From contig CAYYJQ010000023.1 of NCBI GenBank assembly GCA_964472295.1, forward strand, positions 1 through 29,487: 29,487 bases of DNA, in the 5' to 3' direction. Below, piece by piece: positions 6,959-14,416 of this stretch. Each line of letters starts with the position of its first letter. The stretch's first letter is position 1. The position numbers and the translations under genes are program-made. The notes beneath the pieces were generated by a model. That model was given only the letters and a program-made list of their open reading frames with translations. It ran no database searches and was not told where the DNA came from. This DNA is from JAJRZX01 sp964472295. Lineage in GTDB: Bacteria; Desulfobacterota; GWC2-55-46; JADFVP01.

Positions 6959-9900
6959 ATGGGAATCGCTCTCCTAAATAGCCGCTCGGCCACGGGCAAG
7001 GAAGTTGCCTCTATTACCATTAATCCCTTTGATGCCTCGACAGGTGCAAACGGGCTCTTGATAGTAACCGTGGCGAGACACCTGGGCACGTCAATCGACT
7101 CGGTCACATTCAACGGTGTGGCCATGACGAAACTCAGTGCGGCTTCCGTGATTGGCGGAGGCGGCAATAATGAACTTGGTTATTACTACATGGTCAACCC
7201 CAATGCCGTGGGTTCCATAGTAGTAAACTTCACAGGTCCCATTATTGCAGTTGTCTGCGTGTCTTACTGGTCTGGCGTGTCCCAGGGCAATCCCTTTGAT
7301 GTTGCTTCGTCTGCATCTGGGCAATCCACTACCGCGCTTGCAACTCTAAATAATGTGGCTACTGGGACGACGGCTGTTGACGGTGCCTTATACTTCACGG
7401 GTACGGTTCCAACTGTCGGGGCAGGGCAGATACAGATAGTCGCCGCTGGAATCAACTCTGTTTATGGCGGTCAAAGTTTTGAGGGACAGGTAGGCAGTTC
7501 TATCCCCATGTCCTGGGACAGCAGTCAATCTGGTGTTTGGGGGATCGGAGCGGCTACCCTTAACCCTGCCAGCAGCGGCGGGAATTTCATACTTGTCAGC
7601 GGGACTTCCTCAGGCCTATCCACACTGTCCGGTTCATCTTCCAGGACTTATCTGATACAGGGAGCTTTTAATGGCATAAGTTCCATTACAGCCCCCTTGG
7701 CCCGGAATACCCCTGTCATCGGTTCCTTTTCCGCGCAGTCGGCGCCACAATCCGTGGTAAATTTCGTCCGTTCCGTAGGCGGTGGCCTGAATTCCCTATC
7801 AACCATATCTGCCGCAGTCGGGCTTGGCAAGGTCTTTTCAGGCTTATTCCCCGCAACATCCCTGCTACAGGGAGTTACGCGGCATACAATGCTCCTTGCG
7901 GGGACTATGCAGGGGATAAGCCTGACAACCGCGAAGCCCCAGATGAACCTGAACCCCGCCGGAGGCGTTGCCGGCAATAGCGTCCTGAGCGCATACTTCG
8001 TGAGGTCTCGTGCTCTTTCAGGGGCATATACATCTACGTCTTCTTTCACCGCAAGTTCGAGAGCCTCGCGCGTACTTTCTGGATCATACGTTTCTACATC
8101 TTCATTGGGTGCTGGCGCTATACTCATTGGCGCACTTGCTGGAAGTCTGTCTGGAGCATCTTCTTTAGGCGCCGGTATGGCAAGGGCCGAGTCTCTTACT
8201 GGTGCATTATCCGGCACATCCGCATATTCCGCGTCAATTGCTATCTCAGGCCAGGTTGTCCTCTCAGGGGCCATTACCGCTGTATCTTCCCTGAGTGCTT
8301 CTTCATCTCTTGACCTGCCCGTGGGCGCAATGCCATTCTCCGAGATCCTCACCAATGGCAATTTTGAGACAGGCGACTTCACTGGCTGGTCATTCTGGGT
8401 AAACACCAATGCAGGAGCGGCGGCCTCTAATAGCGTCCTCTCCACACTGGCCTATGAGGGAATATACAAGGCGCGTGTCGATATTACCAACGGCGGAACC
8501 GCCGATGGGCATGTTCAGCTTTTATCGAACCACCGAAGTATTACTGCGGGACGGAATTATGTCTTACGTTTTGCGGCAAAGGCTGATGCGGCCAGAACAA
8601 TCAGGGTAACTGTTGAGCATACAACAACGCCCTTTGAAAATTACGGATTAAATTCGACCATAAATTTGAAGACCTCGTGGCAGGTCTTCACCCTTGCCTT
8701 TATTGCCAATGCCACAGTATCCAATGCCCAACTCTCACTCCGGCTTGGCGGTGATACGACTGGCGTGGAGTTTGACTCTGTTAGTCTTTATGACGAAGGC
8801 TCCTCTGTTGCCTATGGTACCCTGAGCGCGTCTCCTGTTCTGGATATGTCGGTTTCCGCCCTGCCCTTCTCCGAGATGCTCTTCAACGGCGACTTTGAGG
8901 CCCCGTTCTCAGGGGACTGGACCAACTGGGACAACGCCACTGGTGTGTCATCGCTCTCGCGTTCTTCGAGCCTCCCCTACAGCGGTACAAGCAAGGCAGT
9001 TGTTGCCATTACAAATGGCGGCGGGGCCTACAGCAACGTTAAATTCGCTCACAGGCCCGCCCATCTCCTCTCCATAGTAAGCGGTGAGGAGTACACCGTA
9101 AGGTTCGCGGTGCGGGCGAGTTACAATAGAAATATCCTCGTAAGGCTCATAAGGGATGGAAGCCCCTACGAGAACTTCGGATTTACCACCAATGTTCTCC
9201 CCATAACAACTGCGTGGCAGACATTCGCCTATACCTTCACCGCCAACACCACGACAAACCAGGCTCGGCTGGAATTCAACCTCGGGAACTATGACAGCAG
9301 CGTCGTCCATATCGACTATGTGAGTTTCTACAAGGCCGGGGCAAGCGCGGGGGTCACGGACCTCCTTGTCATGCCATCACTTACGCTTGGGCCGGGAGGC
9401 GCGCTAACGGCCTCTTCAGCCGTAACGGCGCTTGCCGGGCTTGACCACAGCCTCTTCGGGACCACATCCGGGATGTCCGCGGGCTCGGCGGGGGCATCTC
9501 TTCAGAGGGGCCTTCAGGGATCTCTGAAGGGCATGTCCGCGGCCTCGGCAGTGCTCACAGGTTCCGCATTGGCGATGCTGACCGGGTCGGCAAGTGTAAT
9601 GACCTCCTTTTCAGCCACGCCTCTTCTGGGACGGTCCATATACGCACAGACAGGAGTGCTTTCCACCCTTGGAGGAGGGGCCTTTACAGTATATGGAGCC
9701 CTGGGGGTATCCCCATCGGCCCTTATTCTTGCAGGTGGACTCAAGAGGGAGATCTCTCTCTGGGGCGCGCTCTCAGGGGGGGCGAATCTACTGGGGGTCT
9801 CATCTATCCTGGCCCCGCCATCAGCAACTACCCTTGCGGCTTCGCCAAGGGTAGTCCATATGCCCGGGGGCGGTACGGCCATGTTAAGGACTAATGTATC

Positions 9901-10024
9901 ACGCCCCGCGCCACAGAGGTTTGAGGGAGGAAGACAGGGAGGTGGAGGCCGGGCCTTTGTAAAGGCGGACTCGAATGCAAAGACTCTTGCAGATAAAAAT
10001 AACAATACCAGGGTGACAAGATGA
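6959..10024 (+). CDS. Giant modular fibre protein with repeats and twin jelly-roll domains
   Basis: This 1021-residue Ser/Gly/Ala-rich protein has five visible parts. Residues about 1-205 form a beta-rich head with GVAMTKL and YYYMVNPNAVGS motifs, a domain seen in other phage structural proteins. Residues about 215-455 are about 20-residue repeats of the form L-S-G-x-(5-6)-S-S-x-x-A. Residues 462-615 and 639-795 are two related domains, each opening with N-G-(N/D)-F-E and resembling CBM4/9 jelly-rolls. Residues about 800-960 resume weaker L-x-G repeats. The end (about 980-1021) is basic. It probably forms a long fibre that displays sugar-binding domains. Its last codon overlaps the next start (ATGA). 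Its position between head and neck genes is unusual. Confidence 0.75.
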   Translation: MGIALLNSRSATGKEVASITINPFDASTGANGLLIVTVARHLGTSIDSVTFNGVAMTKLSAASVIGGGGNNELGYYYMVNPNAVGSIVVNFTGPIIAVVCVSYWSGVSQGNPFDVASSASGQSTTALATLNNVATGTTAVDGALYFTGTVPTVGAGQIQIVAAGINSVYGGQSFEGQVGSSIPMSWDSSQSGVWGIGAATLNPASSGGNFILVSGTSSGLSTLSGSSSRTYLIQGAFNGISSITAPLARNTPVIGSFSAQSAPQSVVNFVRSVGGGLNSLSTISAAVGLGKVFSGLFPATSLLQGVTRHTMLLAGTMQGISLTTAKPQMNLNPAGGVAGNSVLSAYFVRSRALSGAYTSTSSFTASSRASRVLSGSYVSTSSLGAGAILIGALAGSLSGASSLGAGMARAESLTGALSGTSAYSASIAISGQVVLSGAITAVSSLSASSSLDLPVGAMPFSEILTNGNFETGDFTGWSFWVNTNAGAAASNSVLSTLAYEGIYKARVDITNGGTADGHVQLLSNHRSITAGRNYVLRFAAKADAARTIRVTVEHTTTPFENYGLNSTINLKTSWQVFTLAFIANATVSNAQLSLRLGGDTTGVEFDSVSLYDEGSSVAYGTLSASPVLDMSVSALPFSEMLFNGDFEAPFSGDWTNWDNATGVSSLSRSSSLPYSGTSKAVVAITNGGGAYSNVKFAHRPAHLLSIVSGEEYTVRFAVRASYNRNILVRLIRDGSPYENFGFTTNVLPITTAWQTFAYTFTANTTTNQARLEFNLGNYDSSVVHIDYVSFYKAGASAGVTDLLVMPSLTLGPGGALTASSAVTALAGLDHSLFGTTSGMSAGSAGASLQRGLQGSLKGMSAASAVLTGSALAMLTGSASVMTSFSATPLLGRSIYAQTGVLSTLGGGAFTVYGALGVSPSALILAGGLKREISLWGALSGGANLLGVSSILAPPSATTLAASPRVVHMPGGGTAMLRTNVSRPAPQRFEGGRQGGGGRAFVKADSNAKTLADKNNNTRVTR
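8015..8328 (+). repeat. In-frame ~60-base tandem repeats encoding LSG motifs
   Basis: Five consecutive units of 20, 20, 20, 22 and about 21 codons begin LSGAY, LSGSY, LAGSL, LTGAL and LSGAI. Each has a Ser-Ser or Ser-Ala pair near position 10. The DNA copies are diverged, so this is an old repeat held by protein selection and not a recent duplication. Weaker units extend upstream to about 7590 and recur at about 9370-9840. Confidence 0.7.
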
Positions 10025-10908
10025 AACAACAGTTCAGGTTCAATACTGCCGAGACATTTCGCGCCTATGTCTTTGAGAACAACGTAAAGGCCATACCCGC
10101 GTCAGCGCTAATAACCATCTACAGGCCAAATTCAGATGTGAAACTCGTGGACTCGGCCCCCATGACCATAGCCTCGGACGGGCTTCTGTCCCATGCCCTT
10201 ACGGCGGCGGACAACGCCAAGCCTGCCCTTGATTACAAGGCTGAGATTACCTACACCCTTGGCGCCGAGACCTTCTATGTGACGCTCTTCTATGATGTTG
10301 TGCGGAGCCGTCTTGTAAAGGTCGTGACTGACGAGGACATAATAAACGAACTCCCGCAGTTAAAGGACAACGGCTGGCGCCTTACCGGCACTGCCACGGG
10401 AGGTTCGAGTACGAGCATAACGGATAGGGAACTAAAGAGGTACGAGGACGAGTACTTTACCGGAGGGCTCGCCATATCCCTCGATAAATCCGAGACCCGG
10501 GAGATTATTGCCTTTGCCTCGGCCACGGGAAGGCTTACCACAACGGCCTTTTCCTCTCCCATAGTTGTCGGCGAGAGATACTCGGTCCAGAGGTCCTTTA
10601 CACGCGAGATAGGGCGCGCATTCGAGAAGATGGAGGATAGGATAATCCGACTTGGCAAGAGGCCGGACCTTATCCTTGACCCCGTGGACCTCAGGGAGAC
10701 GCACATCTATCTTTCCGTTGCCGAGGTCTCAAAGGGGCTCGTGACAGAGAAGGGTTCTTTCTGGTGGGATATATGGAAGGACTATGAGACAAGGGCCGAT
10801 GAGGCCTTCTCGTCGCTGCGCTTCAAGTACGACGCCAGCGGTGATGGTCTTATATCGAGTTCCGAGACAGGCAGGAACATGGGTATTCTAAGGACTGGCA
10901 GGAGATGA
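10021..10908 (+). CDS. Neck/connector-region protein with an EF-hand-like loop
   Basis: The 295-residue protein starts inside the stop of the fibre gene (ATGA overlap), which implies coupled translation. The N-terminal 100 residues are beta-rich (FRAYVFENNVKAIPASALI), followed by a segment with TDEDIINELPQLKDNGWRL and then mostly helical sequence. Near the end, residues 271-282 (DASGDGLISSSE) match a calcium-binding EF-hand loop: D at 1, S at 3, D at 5, G at 6, I at 8 and E at 12. The position before the tail-tube gene suggests a head-tail connector or adaptor, but the family is not clearly recognised. Calcium binding is inferred from the loop only. Confidence 0.6.
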   Translation: MKQQFRFNTAETFRAYVFENNVKAIPASALITIYRPNSDVKLVDSAPMTIASDGLLSHALTAADNAKPALDYKAEITYTLGAETFYVTLFYDVVRSRLVKVVTDEDIINELPQLKDNGWRLTGTATGGSSTSITDRELKRYEDEYFTGGLAISLDKSETREIIAFASATGRLTTTAFSSPIVVGERYSVQRSFTREIGRAFEKMEDRIIRLGKRPDLILDPVDLRETHIYLSVAEVSKGLVTEKGSFWWDIWKDYETRADEAFSSLRFKYDASGDGLISSSETGRNMGILRTGRR

Positions 10909-10966
10909 GGCGCCTTAAGGGAGTCCTGCGAAAGGACCTGACATGCCCGGAGGAAGGAGTCAATTC

Positions 10967-11396
10967 GTGAACAGTATCGATACCATTGGGGCCATAACAG
11001 AGAACCTCGGCGCACTTCTTGAAAAAGAGGGCCTTCACATGGCGCGCGAGAACTATGGCGACGAGAAGAACGCCCCGTCAAGCCTCTTTCCCTATGGAGT
11101 CCTCTCCTACGATGGCGAGGACTTCGAGTACACGCATGGGCAGAGGCCCGGCCGGTTACGCTGAGGCGGCTTTCACAATAAGTGTCTCTCTCAGAAATAG
11201 GGATCTTAAGACCATGACCAAAGACGAGCAGATGTGGGCCCACAGGATACGGGAGGCACTAACGGTGAACGCCCTTAATACCGGGAGGCTCGCTTCCCTG
11301 CAATCTGTTAGTAGGGTCCAGACCAGGTCCGTGAAGGTGGAGCGAAAGGGGCATATATCGAGGCTCTATTACAGCCTTGTCGTCAGGTACAGGTAG
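10967..11396 (+). pseudogene. Frame-broken tail-completion-like gene
   Basis: The first frame starts at GTG 10967 behind AGGAAGGAG and reads to TGA 11162-11164. The second frame continues without a gap to 11396 (YAEAAFTISVSL to YSLVVRYR). Joined at about 11150-11157, the two halves give one smooth protein of about 142 residues (…YTHGQRPGR-YAEAAF…), and the DNA has one base too many. The second frame's own starts lie far upstream and give low-complexity junk, so it is not a separate gene. Position (after the connector, before the tail tube) suggests a tail-completion or minor tail protein. Possible causes are a real inactivating insertion, a sequencing or assembly error, or a +1 frameshift. 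No known +1 signal is visible. Confidence 0.65.
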
Positions 11397-11406
11397 GCCG
11401 CTCACC

Positions 11407-11434
11407 TTGCGCGCCTCTCTTGAATATTTATATT
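11407..11434 (+). promoter_or_regulatory. Possible sigma-70 promoter for the tail module
   Basis: TTGCGC (11407-11412), 16 bases, then TATATT (11429-11434) lies in an AT-rich island of the 137-base gap between neck and tail-tube genes. An imperfect dyad, TTACA-GT-TGTAA, follows at about 11444-11455. The -35 match is weak (3 of 6) and the -10 is good (5 of 6). No other feature is seen in the gap. Confidence 0.35.
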
Positions 11435-11533
11435 TTCACCAACTTACAGTTGTAAAAACGGCAGCATGTCCCCTGGGGCTCTGAAAGTTCTGAATTAATA
11501 GGGCTTCCTTAATAAAAAAAAGGAGAAGGAACA

Positions 11534-12625
11534 ATGGCGGAGAACAGGTTATACCTTGGCCTCGGCGAAGAGGCCGCGCGCGGCGTGAGGGAATCAGGGG
11601 TAGTTGGCTTTATACCGCTCCTCTCTTCGGGCATTCCCAAGATGGAGATAAACGAGGCGAGGCGCGATGAGTTTCGAGGTGAAGACACTATAAAGGGCGG
11701 CGCGCCCTTCAGGCGCATGGACAGAAAGTGGAGCGCCTCGCTTGAGATACCCTTTTTCACCGAGGCAGGCGGCGTTTCCGGAATGATGGGCACCTTTATA
11801 AAACATTTTTTCGGCCATGTCAGTAGCCTTGAAAACAACGCTACGGGCCAGTTCTCACACTCTTTCAGCCCTGTTGCCGATCCCTTCGCCACCACGGCCC
11901 TTGGCGCAAAGGCCCTTACCCTCAACATGAACCTTACAGAGGGCGCCATTGTGAAAAACTGGCCCTTTGTGGGAGGGCGCGTGAGCTCCCTCGGCTTTAC
12001 GCAGGAGCCGGGCCAGAACCTCAAACTCACTGCGGATTTATTCGGCCAGTTCAGGGACGCGCCCGTGGCCGAGATTGGCGGCGCTGTATTCGCTCCTGAG
12101 AACCTGCGTTGCGATTACAATAACCTCAAGGTCTATACAGGCACAGTCACGAGAACGGGCACGGCCCCTGACTTTACGGACATCGGTCTCATGGCGGCCA
12201 CGCAGATAAGGCCCGACAAGATAAGCGTGAAGTTCGAGAACGGCATGAGCGATGTCCTACGTCTATCGGGCCTTGACTACCCGGACAGGACCCGCATGGG
12301 GAGGTTCAAGGTGAGCCTTGAGATGACCATTGACTGGGAAGATCCGGCCTCTGGGTTCTCGTCTGTTGCCGAGTTTAATGCCTGGGCCGCCTCGGCGGGC
12401 ACAACAAACTTTGTCCTTCACTGGGACACGGGCACGCAGGCCGGCACAGGCGATAACCACGGCCTCTATATTGACCTCCCGCTAATGGAGCGCACGGGCG
12501 GGGCTCCGGAGTTCTCCCTTGAAAAGGACCCCATGATAACCCTCAAGTACGAGGGCGTCTTTGATGGCTCTCTCACGCAGTACATGGCAGGCCTGATACT
12601 CAAGAATACGGCTCCCACAGTATAA
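11534..12625 (+). CDS. Phage tail tube protein
   Basis: The 363-residue protein starts at ATG 11534 with AAGGAGAAGG upstream. The pattern fits the large tail-tube family of siphoviruses. The N-terminal part has GLGEEAARGVRESGVVGFIPL. The middle holds a KALTLNMNLTEGAIVKNWPFVGG strand pair. The late part has the repeated beta elements IRPDKISVKFENG and FKVSLEMTIDWEDP, and ends in MITLKYEGVFDG. Tube proteins stack as hexamers around the tape measure. The location directly before the tail-assembly chaperones is the standard place. The length suggests an extra domain compared with the smallest tube proteins. Confidence 0.8.
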   Translation: MAENRLYLGLGEEAARGVRESGVVGFIPLLSSGIPKMEINEARRDEFRGEDTIKGGAPFRRMDRKWSASLEIPFFTEAGGVSGMMGTFIKHFFGHVSSLENNATGQFSHSFSPVADPFATTALGAKALTLNMNLTEGAIVKNWPFVGGRVSSLGFTQEPGQNLKLTADLFGQFRDAPVAEIGGAVFAPENLRCDYNNLKVYTGTVTRTGTAPDFTDIGLMAATQIRPDKISVKFENGMSDVLRLSGLDYPDRTRMGRFKVSLEMTIDWEDPASGFSSVAEFNAWAASAGTTNFVLHWDTGTQAGTGDNHGLYIDLPLMERTGGAPEFSLEKDPMITLKYEGVFDGSLTQYMAGLILKNTAPTV

Positions 12626-12662
12626 GGGACCATTAAATAGCAATGCTCAGACCGGAGGTCTT

Positions 12663-13037
12663 ATGGCTATCATAAGTTTCGATCGTGACACGCTCATTGA
12701 TTATATTCCCGCCTATGGCGGCAACCGCAATTCCAGCGACCCCTGCGTGGTTCGTCTGAAGTTCGTGCCCTACTCAAGGGTTCAGGAATACTCGCGTCTT
12801 CTCGCGGCAAGGTCCAGCGGCGCGGGAGACGCCGCGAAGACCGTTAACCTTACGCAGGGCGTTCAGAAAAAACAGTTCGTCGAGAATGTTAGTTCCATAG
12901 AGGGGTACTACATCGGCGAGCGCGAGGTAAGCGACCCCGAGGAGTTCTACGACTCGGCGGATACGGAACTCGTGACCGAGATAATCCGCGCCATGGAGAA
13001 TATGCAGAGACTCTCCGAGGGCCAGCGAAAAAACTGA
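12663..13037 (+). CDS. Tail assembly chaperone, short form (G-like)
   Basis: The 124-residue zero-frame product ends …LSEGQRKN at the TGA at 13035-13037. It lies between the tube and tape-measure genes, the position of lambda G and its analogues. These proteins coat the tape measure before tube assembly and are not in the virion. The sequence has a short beta N-terminus, a Ser/Ala-rich helix near residues 45-60 and a long acidic helical C-terminus (DPEEFYDSADTELVTEIIRAMENM). Its last codons form a -1 slippery site, which gives a longer form to 13447. The family identity rests on position and the frameshift signal. Confidence 0.8.
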   Translation: MAIISFDRDTLIDYIPAYGGNRNSSDPCVVRLKFVPYSRVQEYSRLLAARSSGAGDAAKTVNLTQGVQKKQFVENVSSIEGYYIGEREVSDPEEFYDSADTELVTEIIRAMENMQRLSEGQRKN

Positions 13038-13447
13038 TAGCGGGCTTCCGTTGGACCTTTCTTGCCACAACCGACGGGAGCCCCTTTTCCTGTGATGAGT
13101 GTGATGGCCAGATGCGGGCGGCGCGAAACTGCTCAAACCGCCTCGGCTTATCCGATGAGGCGAGGATAGTGGACGGCTTTACCGAGACCCTTGCCGAGGA
13201 GATAGGAAGGAGCGGCGCCGTAAAGGTCTTTTCCATTGGAGACATACGTTTTTACGAGTGTCCCCTTACGGCCCTCTCGGCTGATACCTTTGAGGTCATA
13301 GGCATCGTATATCTCACCGAGTCCTCGGGTACCCTCTACTTTGGTGGCGGCTGGGCCGACCAGCCCCACTGGCTCGTGGAGGCCTACGGGATATACAAGA
13401 GGGAGAGATACGAATATCTTAAGGGACAAAAAAATGTCGAACAATAG
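12663..13447 (+). CDS. Tail assembly chaperone, long frameshift form (GT-like)
   Basis: A -1 shift at A AAA AAC (13028-13034) joins the 124-residue short form to 137 more residues read from 13034, giving about 261 residues. The second frame is open and protein-like right from the slip point: CTG ATA GCG GGC encodes LIAG, followed by FRWTFLATTDGSPFSCDECDG. A start at ATG 13112 would lose this segment, including Cys residues in a C-x2-C-x9-C pattern, a possible metal site. The T-like part ends in YGIYKRERYEYLKGQKN and overlaps the tape-measure start at 13434. In lambda, the T part recruits the tube protein; the same role is inferred here. Confidence 0.8.
13028..13083 (+). promoter_or_regulatory. 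Programmed -1 ribosomal frameshift signal
   Basis: The heptamer A AAA AAC sits in phase with the zero frame (CGA AAA AAC TGA), directly before the stop. Seven bases later a 13-bp stem starts: GGGCTTCCGTTGG (13042-13054) pairs with CCGACGGGAGCCC (13071-13083) with two G-T wobbles and a 16-base loop. Slip site, spacer and stem match the classical requirements for -1 frameshifting. A further pseudoknot was not found by eye. Confidence 0.85.
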
Positions 13448-14414
13448 AGACGTAGAGGTTGTGATAAAGGCGCCCGAGGAACTCTCTTCCGTGGTGGAGC
13501 GCATAGTCCAGTCAGTTGTTGATTCAAGCTCCGTCATAAAGGACAACTTCGAGGGCCTGCTGACAGATGCCGACGTTGCCACGCTTGATAGTTACGCCAC
13601 CGGGCTTGAGCGCGTCGCTGGCATTGAGTCCGAGAGGATAGGGCTTGTACGGGAAAGACGCGCCGCAGAGGCCGAACTTGCGGCCCTCAGGGAGAGTAGT
13701 CCCTACGGCGCGCCAGACCCCGCGTCCGTGGATTCCGAGGTGGCCCGGGCCTATGCCGATTATGAGGGCCGTCTCGCGGCGCTTCAGGAGTACAACACAA
13801 GCGTTATTACCGAGATGATACGGGCCAATGAGACCCAGGCCTCAATTGAAGCGGCCTACTCTGATCTTTCCATAGAGTCGGCGAGAAAGGTTCGCGACTT
13901 CAGGATACAGTACGCCGGCGAGTCCTTCGGCGCGGTGGCTAACTTCATGGAGAACCTCTTTGTTGCAACGGATTCCAAGAACAGGGCCATCTTCGAGGTC
14001 ATGAAGGCCGCGGCCATATCGCAGACCGTAATAGACACATACGCCTCGGCGCAGGCTTCGTACAAGGCCCTCGCGGGTATACCCATTGTGGGTCCCGGGC
14101 TTGCCGTTGCCGCGGCGGCCTCGGCCATAGCCGCTGGCCTTGCCCGCGTTGCGCAGATACGAAGCACCCCCTTTGGGGGCGGCACACCCGTTACCGCTGG
14201 TGGCGAGGCAGTCACAACGCCCTTTACGGGAGGTTCCACTCAGGCCTTCCCCATTCAGGAGGGCACATCCAACGTTGGACAGACCCTTACGGTAAACGTC
14301 TATAACCCACTTAGCGACGATAACTGGGACAAGATAGTTGAAGACAACATCGCCCCGGCCCTTGAGGGCCTCTCGGAGAGGGATGTTGTCCTGAACATAA
14401 AAGTAGCGGGGTAG
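13434..14414 (+). CDS. Short tail tape measure protein
   Basis: The 326-residue protein starts at ATG 13434, with AAGG upstream, inside the end of the chaperone frame. Residues about 55-115 form a charged coiled coil (ERIGLVRERRAAEAELAAL). The C-terminal part has the hydrophobic Ala/Gly-rich run typical of tape measures: FEVMKAAAISQTVIDTYASA, then GIPIVGPGLAVAAAASAIAA and LARVAQIRSTPFGGG. The end is beta-like (QTLTVNVYNPLSDDNW). It follows the chaperones and precedes tail-tip genes. Tape-measure length sets tail length. At about 0.15 nm per residue this one would give a tail near 50 nm, much shorter than lambda. An alternative is a tape-measure remnant or a minor tail protein, but the C-terminus is characteristic. 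Confidence 0.75.
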   Translation: MSNNRDVEVVIKAPEELSSVVERIVQSVVDSSSVIKDNFEGLLTDADVATLDSYATGLERVAGIESERIGLVRERRAAEAELAALRESSPYGAPDPASVDSEVARAYADYEGRLAALQEYNTSVITEMIRANETQASIEAAYSDLSIESARKVRDFRIQYAGESFGAVANFMENLFVATDSKNRAIFEVMKAAAISQTVIDTYASAQASYKALAGIPIVGPGLAVAAAASAIAAGLARVAQIRSTPFGGGTPVTAGGEAVTTPFTGGSTQAFPIQEGTSNVGQTLTVNVYNPLSDDNWDKIVEDNIAPALEGLSERDVVLNIKVAG

Positions 14415-14416
14415 AG

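Noticed and set aside
7648..8445. Minus-strand open frame of 265 codons opposite the giant fibre
   Set aside because: Its Ala/Pro/Glu/Asp-rich sequence follows from the repeated Ser/Gly/Ala codons on the plus strand. No start signal or family is seen.
11019..11396. Independent 125-residue gene starting at 11019
   Set aside because: Its first 40 residues are low-complexity Arg/Thr/Ser sequence from the wrong frame of the previous coding part. Only the later part is protein-like, and it continues that gene.
13112..13447. Separate 111-residue gene starting at ATG 13112
   Set aside because: No ribosome site precedes it, and the frame is protein-like right back to the slip site, so it is the second half of the frameshifted chaperone.
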